64,000 nt of DNA from contig CALDSR010000006.1 of the NCBI GenBank assembly GCA_937924505.1, forward strand, positions 1 to 64,000, given 5' to 3'. Below the pieces are notes generated by a model. That model did not search any database. It was not told where the DNA came from and saw only the letters and a list, made by a program, of their open reading frames with translations. This DNA comes from an uncultured Granulosicoccus sp. Lineage in GTDB: Bacteria > Pseudomonadota > Gammaproteobacteria > Granulosicoccales > Granulosicoccaceae. The translations under genes and the position numbers were made by a program. Shown piece after piece: positions 44,894-53,993 of the stretch (position 1 is its first letter; every line of letters starts with the position of its first letter).

Positions 44894-46294
44894 TCAGCTG
44901 ACTCGCTGACTGTGCTCAGCGGAGAACATCGGCACTGGCTGATCAACAACATCCCCTGCAGAACGTTGTTCAATGAGATCTCGCAAGCTATTGCACGCGC
45001 GCTTAAGCTCAATCTCGTCCAGCGCCGAATCGTAGAACACAGATTCAGTCCCCGATTCTTGACGAAGGAGCGCATCTATCTTGTCTTTACTATCCTGTAA
45101 ATTAAAGACAAGCTGATTCAATCGGTATATCTGCCGCTTGCGAAAATAGATGAGCTCATCAAGTGCGGCAGCTTGTTGAATGGTCGCAGACGTAACGCTC
45201 GATATTCGCCGCCCTCGCACGCCAGGAAATTCAAATGCTGACATCAGGGGCTCACCCAGATCGATATCAAGTGAGTAACCGTGACTTAACGATTCCGCAG
45301 CATCGGCATTCGACAACAAACCTTGTGCAGCGACCAACACGGCCCCATGGCGTGTATCCCGGCCATGAGCTTGCGCGTGCTCTTGATTAGTGCCCCCGAT
45401 CGACTGGCTATGCCTGGACAGCACGAGCCACACACCCAAGGCTGCAAAAAACAACCCTAGAACATCGATAACAGACAAACGCTCACCAAAAGCAAAATAG
45501 GCGACAAGCATCGTGACCGGTGGCGAAAGATACACAAGGCTTGCGACCTTGACGGCGGACAGCACCCTGAGCATAAAGAACATCATCCCGTAGGCACCCA
45601 ACGACACGATAAACGCGAGCCAAAGAATCGAAAAAACAAGCTCACTACCCCATCGAGATTCAAACCCTTCGAAAACTGCCGCGGCAACAGCGATGACAAG
45701 TAGCGCACTGCTACTGTGAATCAACGCTATCAACGACAGCGGGGACTGCTCGCGTTTGTCAGCCTTGCCAGCCAATGAGATACGCCGATCAAGAAGGCTC
45801 GCCACGCTGATCGCCAGAATTGCAATGAAGGGCAGCGAATACCCCAGGACCGAACCACCGAGTGCGATACGGTCAGACACCACCAGCATGATCGATGCTA
45901 ACCCCAAGGCCAGACCTGACCATTGCCGGTAACTGATTTTTTCGCCGGCTATGGCGGGGGACAAGGTCGCGGTAATCATGGGTTGCAATGCGGTGATAAA
46001 GGCCACCAGACCTGCCGAGACACCGAACTCAAACGCACTGTTTCCAGCGCCAAGGTAGACAGCATGCGACAACACCCCAACGCATACATGTAAATAAATC
46101 TGCGAACGAGACATTGAACGCCAGGATTGGGTGACCGACACAAAGGCCAACAACGCCAGCACGACTACCACATAACGATAGGCAAGCAAGGTAAACGTAC
46201 CCGCGTAGGCCTGTCCGTATTTTGATCCAATCCAGCCTGAACTCCACAGCACAACAAAGATCAGGCAACCCAACAGGGTTTTGTAGCCAGACAA
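44894..46294 (-). CDS. EamA/DMT-family transporter with a long C-terminal extension
   Basis: Residues 1-295 form a drug/metabolite transporter with ten predicted helices (two EamA repeats), including LWSSGWIGSKYGQAYAGTFT at the start and the repeat end AALGVWLVLSR. The substrate cannot be inferred. After the last helix the protein continues for about 165 residues that are hydrophilic. This tail includes a helical, coiled-coil-like segment (about 375-415: AALDELIYFRKRQIYRLNQL and VFNLQDSKDKIDALLRQ) of no family I know. Ordinary EamA proteins end near 300 residues, so this is an added cytoplasmic domain or a gene fusion. The gene is monocistronic, convergent with hemE. Confidence 0.82.
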   Translation of the reverse strand: MSGYKTLLGCLIFVVLWSSGWIGSKYGQAYAGTFTLLAYRYVVVVLALLAFVSVTQSWRSMSRSQIYLHVCVGVLSHAVYLGAGNSAFEFGVSAGLVAFITALQPMITATLSPAIAGEKISYRQWSGLALGLASIMLVVSDRIALGGSVLGYSLPFIAILAISVASLLDRRISLAGKADKREQSPLSLIALIHSSSALLVIAVAAAVFEGFESRWGSELVFSILWLAFIVSLGAYGMMFFMLRVLSAVKVASLVYLSPPVTMLVAYFAFGERLSVIDVLGLFFAALGVWLVLSRHSQSIGGTNQEHAQAHGRDTRHGAVLVAAQGLLSNADAAESLSHGYSLDIDLGEPLMSAFEFPGVRGRRISSVTSATIQQAAALDELIYFRKRQIYRLNQLVFNLQDSKDKIDALLRQESGTESVFYDSALDEIELKRACNSLRDLIEQRSAGDVVDQPVPMFSAEHSQRVS

Positions 46295-46468
46295 TTAAAC
46301 AACTCCCAATGCGAGTAGCTCAATATTCTGACCACTCGCTCACAGCTCCAAAAAACTCGCGTAAGCCTACTAGGAGTTACTATCAATCATGCTAGACCTA
46401 TTAATAAATCAAACAATATCTTTTGGCTAGGTATCAAGCCAAACCAACAGTCGAGTAGCCTGATTCTT

Positions 46469-47011
46469 ATGAGCAATCCCATCAGATGTTCGATCATCGG
46501 CAATGCAGGCGGTGGCAAATCCATTTTGTCTCGCGCCTTGGCGTCGAAAGCCGATATCCCCTTACATGAGATGGACCGCTATCTCTGGAAAGAGAACTGG
46601 CAGAGCGTATCGGATGAAGCCTTCATCACCCAACATGATGAACTGATCAAAAACGAGCAATGGATTATCGATGGATTTGGTATCCCCGACTCCATTCAGC
46701 CAAGATTTGATCGCGCCACTCACATTGTATTTGTTGATCTGCCGGTCTGGCTGCACTTTGCGATTGCTGCTGAAAGACAAATAGCCTGGAAAGCCGGCAC
46801 GCAGAAGCATCCTCCGGGTGGCATGCAATCACCACCTCCGACCAAAGCCTTGTTTGAAATGATGTGGGCGATTCATACTGAACTCAGGCCGAAGGTGCTG
46901 ACCATGCTTGCTGCTGCCAAGCAGCGCGGTGCAAACGTGGAAATCGTGACATCGACAGAAGATCTGAGAAAACTCCAGTTCGAACCCTTGGCTCTTCTTT
47001 CGCCCCACTGA
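46469..47011 (+). CDS. P-loop kinase-like protein (topology-modulation/FlaR type)
   Basis: The 180-residue protein starts with CSIIGNAGGGKSILSRALA, a Walker A motif, followed by the LHEMDRYLWKENWQ segment (Asp for substrate or Mg) and WIIDGFG. It resembles the small adenylate-kinase-like proteins annotated as topology modulation protein or FlaR. Substrate is unknown. A perfect 7-bp hairpin (TTTGGCT 46432-46438 with AGCCAAA 46447-46453) lies 15 bases before the ATG and may sit close to the ribosome binding site. Confidence 0.75.
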   Translation: MSNPIRCSIIGNAGGGKSILSRALASKADIPLHEMDRYLWKENWQSVSDEAFITQHDELIKNEQWIIDGFGIPDSIQPRFDRATHIVFVDLPVWLHFAIAAERQIAWKAGTQKHPPGGMQSPPPTKALFEMMWAIHTELRPKVLTMLAAAKQRGANVEIVTSTEDLRKLQFEPLALLSPH

Positions 47012-47050
47012 TACAACACACGGTTCTTACTGCACACCGCTACCACTTCT

Positions 47051-48160
47051 TTAAATTGCAGCAAACAAATCTTGCTGCCGGTCAGAATTTTCCGGCGCAG
47101 GCGCGCGAAACAATTGCGTATTCAATTGATTGTGTTCGCGATTGGCTGCTAGACCGTAGCGCTTACAGGCGAGCTCAAAGCGCTGCTGTATAAGCTCAGC
47201 TCGCGGGCCTACGCCGACAAAACGCTGACCGAAACCACTATCGTTCAAATGATTCCCCTGTTTCTTGTCTCCGCGCAGCATGCGAATGGCTTTAAGCACA
47301 CGGTCGCAGCGCATTGGAAAATGCTCTTTCAGCCATTCTGGAAAAAGCACGGCAAGTTCATGGGGCAATCGGAGTAACAGGCAGGTTGCCATGGTGGCCC
47401 CGTGCTCAGCTGATGCCTGCATGACGCACTCGATTTCCGGTTCATTGAGCGCCGGAATAATCGGCGACATTGACACTCTTACCGGGATCCCCGCGTCAGC
47501 CAAGGCTTGGATGGTACGTAGCCTGCGATGTGGAGCTGTGGCTCGTGGCTCGAGCAGTTGAGCAAGCTTGGTGTCGAGTGTTGTCAAAGACACAGCCGCA
47601 GTCAGAAGATTGAGCTTTGCAAATTCCTGTAATAGATCCACGTCACGTTCAATCAATGACGATTTGGTGATCAGATAGATCGGATGACGACATTCGAGCA
47701 GCACTTCGAGAATTTGCCGCGTCAGGCAAAGTTTACGTTCAAGCGGTTGATAGGCATCAGTATTAACGCCAATGGCAATGGGTTCACACTGATAAGAGCG
47801 CTTGGCAAGCTCTTGACGTAACAAGGTCGCAGCCTCACTTTTGGCATATAACAAGCGTTCGAAATCCAGACCCGCAGAATGCCCGAGGAACGTATGCGAG
47901 GGCCGCGCAAAACAATAGACGCAGCCATGTTCACAGCCCCTGTACGGGTTGATTGATCGGTCGAAATGAATATCGGGCGATTGATTACGGGTAATGACAG
48001 TCTTGGCACGGTCTTCTCGCCATAAGGTCCGAGACGCGGACTCATCGGCAATATCAGTATTCCAACCATCGATGATATCGATACGCTGTAACGATTCAAA
48101 TCGCCCACTACGATTACTGATGGCACCTCGACCACGTCTTGCCCGGGGGGTGTTGTGCAT
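47051..48160 (-). CDS. PA0069-family radical SAM protein
   Basis: The 369-residue protein has the radical SAM cluster motif in RGCEHGCVYCFARPSH (C-x3-C-x2-C) near residues 75-90, preceded by the family sequence FDRSINPYRGC. Downstream are GVNTDAYQPLERKLCLTRQ and YLITKSSLIERDVDLL. The family is conserved in Pseudomonas and related bacteria and resembles spore photoproduct lyase-like Rv2578c/PA0069 proteins, but no reaction is established. It is monocistronic here, on the same strand as mrcA upstream of it. Confidence 0.87.
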   Translation of the reverse strand: MHNTPRARRGRGAISNRSGRFESLQRIDIIDGWNTDIADESASRTLWREDRAKTVITRNQSPDIHFDRSINPYRGCEHGCVYCFARPSHTFLGHSAGLDFERLLYAKSEAATLLRQELAKRSYQCEPIAIGVNTDAYQPLERKLCLTRQILEVLLECRHPIYLITKSSLIERDVDLLQEFAKLNLLTAAVSLTTLDTKLAQLLEPRATAPHRRLRTIQALADAGIPVRVSMSPIIPALNEPEIECVMQASAEHGATMATCLLLRLPHELAVLFPEWLKEHFPMRCDRVLKAIRMLRGDKKQGNHLNDSGFGQRFVGVGPRAELIQQRFELACKRYGLAANREHNQLNTQLFRAPAPENSDRQQDLFAAI

Positions 48161-48294
48161 CGCTCAACCCGAATAACTGGATATTCATACAGCATATCAG
48201 GATCACGGCAGGCTCACAACGACAGCGCACCGATGTCAGGGCACCGATGTCAGCGCACCACCCAGAGCCGCCAGAACCACCCGCAAACGCGGGC

Positions 48295-50901
48295 TTAGAA
48301 CAGTTGTTCGACTTCTTTCTTGCGGTCTTTCCTGGTTTTTACCGCAGGCGGCTTGCCAGCGCTATTTCCAGAGCTCCGCGTTGACGTCACGGTGACCGTT
48401 TTGTCTCCTTTCGGCTTATTTTCAGCGAAAAACATCTCCAATACTGAATTCTCGGTATCGCCGGGAAGACCACTCTTGCGATCGATGCGTAACGTTTCGA
48501 TACCCTCTGGCTCCACGTATTCAACCTCGGGTGTACCGCTGACTGTGGCTGCCATATAGCTCGTCCACATCGGCAAGGCGGCGATTCCTCCCGCCTCTCT
48601 TCTGCCCAGCGGATCCAGGCCATCGGATCCGATCCATGCCGCCGCCACGACCGTCGGGTTATGCCCGACGAACCAGGCATCAAGCTGGTTGTTCGTCGTG
48701 CCCGTCTTGCCAGCCAGATCGTTACGCTGCAAAGCTTCACCGGCACGACGAGCGGTACCACGGCGAACCACTTCACGCATCATGCTGTTCATGATGTAGG
48801 CGTTGCGCGGGTCGATTACTCTGGGTGCATCAACGGCATCTATCAGTACCTCGGCAAGCTCATCACTTGCGCCGCTTGCAGTGGTATCAACAGTTGCCGA
48901 GGTGTTCGCACCCGCGTTATCAACGTTAACTTCCGCTTGCATTTCGGCCGTTAGCGGATTTTCACCCAATGGATCACAGTCATCGCATAGCACCACTTTT
49001 GGCGTGCTGTAGATGATCTCACCGCGCGGACCTTCAACGCGATCAATGAAATGAGGCTGTACGCGATAACCACCATTGGCAAAAATGGCAAAGGCACTGG
49101 CCATTTCCATCGGTGTTACGACCGCACTGCCAAGCGCCAAGGACAAATCTGGCGGCATGTTCTCTTCGGCGAACCCAAAACGTTTGGCATAGTCGATGGC
49201 GTATTCGGTACCAATTTCACGCAGGACGCGTATCGATACCAGATTTCTGGACTTGACCAGGGCTTCACGTAAACGTGTCGGGCCAAAAAATCGACCGCTG
49301 TAGTTTTGTGGACGCCATTCACCTTCCAATGCGTCATCGTGGAAAACGACCGGAGCATCATTATAAATGGTAGCGGCGGTATCCCCCGCAGCCAGGGCCG
49401 CGGAATAGATGAAGGGTTTGAACGTCGAACCGGGCTGACGCCGAGCTTGCGTAACTCGGTTAAATTTACTGCGAAAGAAATCATAACCACCCACGAGTGA
49501 TGTAATCGAGCCAGTCGTGGGTTCGATCGAGACAAATGCCGCTTCGACAGATGGCAGCTGAACAAAACGAGCAGATCCATCGGGTCGGATCTGCAAGGTG
49601 ATGACATCACCAACTGCCAATGCGTCAGAGACATCAGTCAGTTCATCGCCCTTTTTGTCGATTTCGATGCGATTGCGTGCCCACTCGACATCTTCGAACG
49701 GCAAATTGTACTCAATGCCTTTTTCGGTAATCACGGTTGCCACATTGTTCTCCACCGCTAATACAGCCGCTGGTAATGTGTCTACCGGATTTGGCAGTTC
49801 CTTCAAGGCCAACCTCAAGGACTCGCCATCGACGAGCACGTCTGTGTCGAGCCGGGTTATCGGACCCGTATACCCATGACGCCGTTCGTAATCATACAAG
49901 GCATCGCGCAATGCCAGATTGGCTGCGTTCTGGTTGTCACTCTTGATCGTTGTAAATACGTTGTAGCCTGCGGTTGCCCAGTTCTCACCGAACAACTGCT
50001 CCATGCGTGAGCGAGCCATTTCACCGACATAGTTGGCTTCGGCTTCCGGTCGCGAATAATGCAAGCTGGCGCTAACCGGTTGCGCCTTTGCCGCTTCATG
50101 AGTTGGCGTGTCGATCATCCCGAGCGCATGCATGCGGCCAAGTACGTAGTCACGTCGTATCAGGGCACGTTCTGGATTGACGACAGGGTTGTAGCGCGAC
50201 GGTGCTTTTGGGAGCCCGGCCAACATGGCTGATTCGACGAGGTTCAAATCGGAGATTTTTTTGCCGTAATAGACCTTGGAGGCCGCAGCGAAACCATAGG
50301 AGCGATTGCCAAGATAAATTTTGTTGACATACAGCTCAAGTATTTCGTCTTTTTCAAGTAGATGCTCGATCTTGAACGACAAAAATATCTCGCGGATTTT
50401 TCTTATATAAGTTTTCTCACGCGTCAAGAAAAAATTACGTGCCACCTGCATCGTGATGGTACTGCCGCCCTGCGAACGACGCCCCCCCGACTTGGCGACA
50501 CTGACAGCCGCCCGAATCAAACCTTGATAATCGACACCGGGGTGATCATAAAAGCGTTTGTCTTCGGCGGCGATGATTGCATTTTTGAGACTATCCGGCA
50601 CTTCGGATATTTGAACAGGCTCACGTCGCTTCTCACCATACTCGGCAATCAGATCGCCATCAGCGGTGTAAATTCTCAACGGTATCTGCAGCTGAACTTC
50701 ACGCAGTTGTTCGACATCGGGTAACTCGGGCTCGATCTTGTAGTAGAGATACCCCACACCGATTGCCACTAATAATCCGGCACAAATGCCCGATATGGCA
50801 AGCCATTTGAATACAAAGCCAAGCCAGCCTGACTTTCTCCGGCCACTACGGTGGTCTGGAGCGTGTCTACGCCGGCGTTTTCGGGATGACGAATGAGGCA
50901 T
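48295..50901 (-). CDS. mrcA: Penicillin-binding protein 1A, bifunctional
   Basis: PBP1A polymerises and cross-links peptidoglycan at the inner membrane. The 868-residue protein has a basic cytoplasmic tail, one helix (about 27-50), a GT51 glycosyltransferase domain with catalytic Glu in AAEDKRFYDHPGVD and GGSTITMQVARNFFL, an OB-like insert, and a transpeptidase domain. The three transpeptidase motifs are present: Ser in GSTFKPF, SRN in KSRNLVS and KTGTT in AGKTGTTNNQ. The C terminus is Lys-rich. It is divergent from pilM, the conserved Pseudomonas-type organisation. Confidence 0.97.
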   Translation of the reverse strand: MPHSSSRKRRRRHAPDHRSGRRKSGWLGFVFKWLAISGICAGLLVAIGVGYLYYKIEPELPDVEQLREVQLQIPLRIYTADGDLIAEYGEKRREPVQISEVPDSLKNAIIAAEDKRFYDHPGVDYQGLIRAAVSVAKSGGRRSQGGSTITMQVARNFFLTREKTYIRKIREIFLSFKIEHLLEKDEILELYVNKIYLGNRSYGFAAASKVYYGKKISDLNLVESAMLAGLPKAPSRYNPVVNPERALIRRDYVLGRMHALGMIDTPTHEAAKAQPVSASLHYSRPEAEANYVGEMARSRMEQLFGENWATAGYNVFTTIKSDNQNAANLALRDALYDYERRHGYTGPITRLDTDVLVDGESLRLALKELPNPVDTLPAAVLAVENNVATVITEKGIEYNLPFEDVEWARNRIEIDKKGDELTDVSDALAVGDVITLQIRPDGSARFVQLPSVEAAFVSIEPTTGSITSLVGGYDFFRSKFNRVTQARRQPGSTFKPFIYSAALAAGDTAATIYNDAPVVFHDDALEGEWRPQNYSGRFFGPTRLREALVKSRNLVSIRVLREIGTEYAIDYAKRFGFAEENMPPDLSLALGSAVVTPMEMASAFAIFANGGYRVQPHFIDRVEGPRGEIIYSTPKVVLCDDCDPLGENPLTAEMQAEVNVDNAGANTSATVDTTASGASDELAEVLIDAVDAPRVIDPRNAYIMNSMMREVVRRGTARRAGEALQRNDLAGKTGTTNNQLDAWFVGHNPTVVAAAWIGSDGLDPLGRREAGGIAALPMWTSYMAATVSGTPEVEYVEPEGIETLRIDRKSGLPGDTENSVLEMFFAENKPKGDKTVTVTSTRSSGNSAGKPPAVKTRKDRKKEVEQLF

Positions 50902-51162
50902 TGATCTGCCAATTAAGCTTGTCGGATCAACGAATTATATCGAACCAACCCGCAAACAACCTGAAAACTTGTGTGCCTCATGACCTAGCTAACAAGGACG
51001 TAACAGGACCGCCAGTTTTCTGCCACCGGCAACTCAACCGAAATTTGTTCGGTGGAGTGGTCATTTAGATAAGCGTACTAACCAGCATCCAACGGAGGAA
51101 TGTGATCCACACCGTATTTCTGGTCGAGAAACTCTCGACTGGCGCTAAAGGAATATCACGGT
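50902..51162. other. Divergent promoter region between mrcA and pilM
   Basis: This 261-base spacer must hold promoters for both mrcA and the pil operon. AAAGGA lies ten bases before the pilM ATG as its ribosome binding site. A hairpin-prone stretch (GGTCGAGAAACTCTCGACT, near 51122-51142) lies just upstream of it. I could not identify -35/-10 pairs with confidence, and saw no coding potential. Confidence 0.45.
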
Positions 51163-52245
51163 ATGGGCGCTAAACCTGACATGGCACTCAAATTCTCATC
51201 CAGAAACGCAGGCCTCGTTGGCCTGGACATTACGGCGACGTCGGTAAAGCTACTGGAGCTCAAGCCGACGAAAAAGGGTCACAAGGTGGTTAGTTACACC
51301 GTCGAACCTTTGCCGGCAAACGCGGTTAACGAAAAGAACCTGCAAGACGTCGAGGCGGTTGGCGATGCCATCCGGCGGGCAATCAAGCGTTCCGGCACGC
51401 GAACCAAAGCCTGCGCGGTAGCGGTACCCAGCGCGATGGTGATCACCAAGGTCATTCAGATGCCTGATGACCTGAAAGATCACGAGATGGATGCGCAGAT
51501 CCAGCTTGAAGCCGACCAGTACATTCCTTACGCACTCGAAGAGGTCAATCTCGACTTCGACGTCATGGGGCCTTCAGAAGAAGCCAATGGCATGGTCGAT
51601 GTGCTACTCGCAGCGTCTCGAAGTGAGAACGTTGAAGATCGTACCGCAGCAGCCGAGATCGGTGGACTGGATGTCAAGATTGTGGATGTCGAGCCCTACA
51701 CGATGGAAGGTGCGTTTCAACTGATCAAACACCAGATTCCCAACGAGGGCATGGACCAGACGGTTGCAATCCTCGACGTTGGCGCCAGCATGACCAGCCT
51801 ATGTGTACTGCGCGATCAGTCACTTATATATACACGTGAGCAGCCCTTTGGCGGCAAGCAGCTTACAGAAGAAATCATGCGCCGCTACGGCCTGTCCTAT
51901 GAAGATGCAGGTCGCGTCAAGCGCGTTGGCGGTCTTCCCGACAACTATGAACCTGAAGTGCTCGCACCTTTTCGCGATCTGATGGTTCAACAAGCAAATC
52001 GCTTCCTGCAGTTTTTCTTCTCTGCAGACAAAAATGACTACGTTGATCACATCGTGCTTGCTGGTGGAAGTACCGGCATCGAAGGGGTTGACGAACTGAT
52101 CGAGCAACGTATTGGTACACCAACCGTACTTGCCGATCCTTTTGCCGAGATGAGCGTCGGATCAGATGTACCCGCGCAACGTCTCAAGGATGATGGCCCG
52201 GCGATGATGATCGCCTGTGGCCTCGCCATGCGAGGAGCAGCGTAA
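51163..52245 (+). CDS. pilM: Type IV pilus assembly protein PilM
   Basis: PilM is a cytoplasmic actin-like (FtsA-like) ATPase of the type IV pilus alignment subcomplex and binds the N terminus of PilN. The 360-residue protein has LVGLDITATSVKLLEL as the first phosphate-binding strand and AILDVGASMTSLCVL as the second. HIVLAGGSTGIEGVDELIE forms the adenosine-binding motif. ATG 51163 has a good ribosome binding site; a second Met six codons on (51181) is possible. The stop overlaps the pilN start by one base. It heads pilMNOPQ. Confidence 0.96.
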   Translation: MGAKPDMALKFSSRNAGLVGLDITATSVKLLELKPTKKGHKVVSYTVEPLPANAVNEKNLQDVEAVGDAIRRAIKRSGTRTKACAVAVPSAMVITKVIQMPDDLKDHEMDAQIQLEADQYIPYALEEVNLDFDVMGPSEEANGMVDVLLAASRSENVEDRTAAAEIGGLDVKIVDVEPYTMEGAFQLIKHQIPNEGMDQTVAILDVGASMTSLCVLRDQSLIYTREQPFGGKQLTEEIMRRYGLSYEDAGRVKRVGGLPDNYEPEVLAPFRDLMVQQANRFLQFFFSADKNDYVDHIVLAGGSTGIEGVDELIEQRIGTPTVLADPFAEMSVGSDVPAQRLKDDGPAMMIACGLAMRGAA

Positions 52246-52817
52246 TGACAAGAATCAATCTATTACCGTGGCGCGAGACCTATCGTCGCGAAAAGAATAC
52301 CGAGTTCGGTATTCTCCTCGGGGTATGCATGGCAGTGGCTGCCGGCGTAGGCTTCGCGGGTTACAAGTACGCCGAAGACAAGGTTGACTTTCAGGCGCAA
52401 AGAAACTCACGTCTGAACACCGAGATTGCCCAACTTCAGGAAGAGCTGAAGGAAATCCGCGAACTCGAAGATACCAAGAACAACCTTCTGGCTCGCATGG
52501 AGATCATCCAGCAGCTTCAAGGCCAACGTCCTCAAATCGTTCATACGTTTGACGAGATCGCCAAGCGTTTGCCCGATGGCATCTTCCTGACAGCAATGAA
52601 GCAGGAAGGCGCGACGCAGCTGGTCATGGAAGGGCGTGCCGAATCAAACGCACGTGTTTCTGCCTTGATGCGCCGCATGGACCGTAGCGATTACTTCAAG
52701 CAACCGCGACTCGACGTGATCGAATCCAACACGGACGATGTCATCTCCAACTTCAAGTTGAGTGTCATCCAGGACCGTCCCAAAACTGAAGCGGAGGAGC
52801 TTGACGATGGCGTTTAG
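52245..52817 (+). CDS. pilN: Type IV pilus assembly protein PilN
   Basis: PilN is an inner-membrane protein with a short cytoplasmic N terminus, INLLPWRETYRREKN, which contacts PilM. One transmembrane helix follows (about 22-44). A periplasmic coiled coil (about 50-85) and a ferredoxin-like domain follow, where it pairs with PilO. The INLLPWR motif is diagnostic. Length 190 is normal. The 3' end overlaps pilO by 11 bases. Confidence 0.96.
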   Translation: MTRINLLPWRETYRREKNTEFGILLGVCMAVAAGVGFAGYKYAEDKVDFQAQRNSRLNTEIAQLQEELKEIRELEDTKNNLLARMEIIQQLQGQRPQIVHTFDEIAKRLPDGIFLTAMKQEGATQLVMEGRAESNARVSALMRRMDRSDYFKQPRLDVIESNTDDVISNFKLSVIQDRPKTEAEELDDGV

Positions 52818-53433
52818 TGACACGATCGCAGAGCTGCAGAAAATCGATGGCGAGGATTTCAAACGCATCGGTACCGCACCTGTTGCGCTACGCGGCTTTT
52901 GCATAATCCTGGGATGTGCTGCCGTACTCGGAGCCATGGCTCATTTTATGGTTCGCCCGCAGTTTGACGAATTGAAAGTAGTTGAGGCAAAGGAAATAGA
53001 CCTTCGTGCGAAGTTTGATCACGAACAAGCCAAAGCCGCTAACCGTACCGCATACGTCGAGCAGCTTGAAGAAATGAAAAAGACGTTCAATGTCATGCTT
53101 CGTCAACTGCCGAACAAAACAGACATTGAAAGTCTCCTCGTTGACCTGTCACAGACAAGTGTTGCCAGCGGCCTGGAAGTCAAATTTTTCAAACCGGAAA
53201 CAGAAATTCCGCGTGAGTTCTACGCAGAATATCCGATTCGCATCAGCGTCACCGGTCAATACCACCAGTTTGGTCAGTTTATCAGCGGTCTTGCGGCCCT
53301 ACCTCGCATAGTGACCCTAAGCAGTATTGACATCAAACAAACCGATTTGGCCAGCGCTGAAAAAAATATCGCCAGCAAACTGAAAATGAATTTGGTGGCT
53401 ACGACTTATCGCTATCTCGAGGAGGATGAATAA
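52807..53433 (+). CDS. pilO: Type IV pilus assembly protein PilO
   Basis: PilO forms a heterodimer with PilN in the periplasm and helps connect to PilP and PilQ. The 208-residue protein has one membrane helix (about 28-47), a coiled coil (about 55-95) with YVEQLEEMKKTFNVMLRQLP, and a C-terminal ferredoxin-like fold with FYAEYPIRISVTGQYHQFGQF. The start at 52807 lies within the end of pilN; the family begins at about this point. pilP starts three bases after its stop. Confidence 0.95.
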   Translation: MAFSDTIAELQKIDGEDFKRIGTAPVALRGFCIILGCAAVLGAMAHFMVRPQFDELKVVEAKEIDLRAKFDHEQAKAANRTAYVEQLEEMKKTFNVMLRQLPNKTDIESLLVDLSQTSVASGLEVKFFKPETEIPREFYAEYPIRISVTGQYHQFGQFISGLAALPRIVTLSSIDIKQTDLASAEKNIASKLKMNLVATTYRYLEEDE

Positions 53434-53436
53434 GCC

Positions 53437-53970
53437 ATGTACCGGTTGAAACTCTTACCGTTGCTCGGTTGCCTGTCACTGCTGACTGCATGTGGCGGAG
53501 ACATGACAGACCTCGAGCAATTCATTAGCGAAACGAAACAAAAACACCATGGCAAGGTGGATCCGATTCCGGAATTCCCTCCTTACCAGACGTTTTCATA
53601 TGACGCGACCGATATTCGCGATCCGTTCAGACCACAAACCGATCTGAGCGCATCACCGGTCGCGAGCATAGAAGAGGAAGCTTACTCAGGTCCAAGGCCA
53701 GAGGCAGCACGTCGCAAAGAACCATTGGAAAGTTATCCAGTGGATGCATTGAAAATGGTCGGCTTATTGCAACAGCAATCACAGACCTGGGGATTGGTAC
53801 GCGATCCTGATGGCACGATCCACCGAGTTCAACCTGGCAATTACGCTGGTCAGAACCACGGAAAGATCGTAACGGTTTCAGAAAGCAAAATTGATATTGT
53901 CGAACTTGTTCCCGACGGTCTCAGTGGCTGGGTCAATCGCGAAGCACAGCTCGCGATGGCCGAAGAATAG
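53437..53970 (+). CDS. pilP: Type IV pilus lipoprotein PilP
   Basis: PilP is a periplasmic lipoprotein that links PilN/PilO to the PilQ secretin. The 177-residue protein has a signal peptide with lipobox LTAC (cleavage before Cys19), a low-complexity linker around 25-75 (DIRDPFRP is the conserved PilQ/PilP segment), and the beta-sandwich domain with LKMVGLLQQQSQTWGLVRDPDGTIHRV near 100-130. Length and position in pilMNOPQ fit. Confidence 0.95.
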   Translation: MYRLKLLPLLGCLSLLTACGGDMTDLEQFISETKQKHHGKVDPIPEFPPYQTFSYDATDIRDPFRPQTDLSASPVASIEEEAYSGPRPEAARRKEPLESYPVDALKMVGLLQQQSQTWGLVRDPDGTIHRVQPGNYAGQNHGKIVTVSESKIDIVELVPDGLSGWVNREAQLAMAEE

Positions 53971-53993
53971 ATTACTACGGAGATAAATTTAAA

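Noticed and set aside
44883..44921. Bidirectional terminator between hemE and the EamA gene
   Set aside because: The arms CGCTGAGC and GCTCAGCG pair, but the loop is 23 bases, there is no T tract on either strand and both arms overlap coding ends. Mentioned only within the hemE entry.
48228..48256. Repeated GCACCGATGTCAG before the radical SAM gene
   Set aside because: Only two copies, short and in an otherwise unremarkable spacer; no array or palindrome that would make it a CRISPR or operator.
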